Origin: Pseudomonas sp. NFACC02
Lineage (GTDB): Bacteria > Pseudomonadota > Gammaproteobacteria > Pseudomonadales > Pseudomonadaceae
Length of the DNA stretch: 64,000 nt
Direction of reading: 5' to 3'
Assembly: GCF_900110765.1 (NCBI RefSeq)
Contig: NZ_FOEO01000005.1
Span: 1-64,000, forward strand
The position numbers and the translations under genes are program-made. Below are positions 63,876 to 64,000 of the stretch, piece after piece; position 1 is the stretch's first letter; each line of letters begins with the position of its first letter. The notes beneath the pieces were generated by a model. The model ran no database searches, was not told where the DNA came from, and worked only from the letters and a program-made list of their open reading frames with translations.

Positions 63876-64000
63876 TTAAGTCGGGGTCGGAAGACTGCAC
63901 CGTTCAATGTCGCTTTCGAACGTCACCTGACGCACGAAGCGGTTAGAGAGCAGACCGTTAAGGTTTTCATTACTCGGCTGGGCAAAGTGTTCGGCCATGG
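63876..64000 (-). CDS. C-terminal end of a gene running off the right edge
   Basis: On the minus strand the frame is open from the window edge through MAEHFAQPSNENLNGLLSNR, FVRQVTFESDIERCSLPTPT to TAA at 63876-63878. The Met at 63998 may be internal. Too short to name. Confidence 0.35.
   Translation of the reverse strand, partial: MAEHFAQPSNENLNGLLSNRFVRQVTFESDIERCSLPTPT

Noticed and set aside
1..64000. tRNA, rRNA or phage integrase genes
   Set aside because: None could be seen on either strand by eye, so the island is not tied to a tRNA insertion site here.

Overview
The window reads as a chromosomal segment of a fluorescent-group Pseudomonas. This rests on the GC-rich core, the Pseudomonas-type intergenic palindromic repeats (GTAGGAGC…/GCTCCCACAG arms), and gene content typical of the P. 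fluorescens/P. syringae complex. The species cannot be fixed from sequence alone.

Layout. (1) 1-11,600 is ordinary metabolism: a zinc-type MDR oxidoreductase, a RidA protein, a LysR regulator divergent from an ArgD-like aminotransferase, two lipoproteins upstream of a secreted carboxypeptidase G2-like peptidase, DNA polymerase II (polB), and a small secreted YxWxxD-repeat protein. (2) 11,589-18,067 is a sugar-import operon: LacI-type operators, a translationally coupled leader ORF, ATPase, permease, binding protein, LacI-family regulator and a xylulokinase-type FGGY kinase. Palindromic repeats sit inside and after it. (3) 18,457-39,406 is a nearly complete type VI secretion (T6SS) cluster, all on the minus strand: unknown-tssB-tssC-tssE-tssF-tssG-clpV-tssJ-tssK-tssL-tssM-tagF-[TssM-like/OmpA fusion]-hcp-tssA. 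The overlaps and short gaps indicate one long transcript, with a terminator-like double hairpin between hcp and tssA. (4) 40,091-45,640 is a divergent three-gene operon: a membrane M48 metallopeptidase, an HscC-type Hsp70 and a membrane J-like protein whose HPD motif reads RPD. It is the least explained unit in the window.

(5) 45,800-62,850 is an effector/immunity island with lower GC. A DUF6861-like toxin with an HNH-type C-terminus and its SUKH immunity gene point away from vgrG. VgrG is followed by an EagR chaperone, a compact prePAAR-PAAR-HNH effector and its SUKH immunity gene. Then comes a graveyard of promoterless Rhs C-terminal fragments, in four pieces, two of them about 1.85 kb near-identical direct repeats. 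Each is tied to a different toxin tip (ART-like, deaminase, an unrecognised tail, AHH nuclease) and mostly intact immunity genes (DUF416-like, Imm22, Imm26, others unnamed). Toxins are decayed by frameshifts, stops and loss of a catalytic CxxC, while most immunity genes stay open. This fits retention of immunity after displacement of toxin tips. (6) 62,965-64,000 returns to small conserved-looking core genes on the minus strand.

How the parts work together: the tss genes make the contractile injector, VgrG/PAAR form its tip, EagR loads the prePAAR effector, and SUKH and other immunity proteins protect the producer. The peptidase/Hsp70/J operon, divergent from the T6SS operon across a promoter region with two operator-like palindromes, may serve envelope protein quality control. 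That link is inference from position only.
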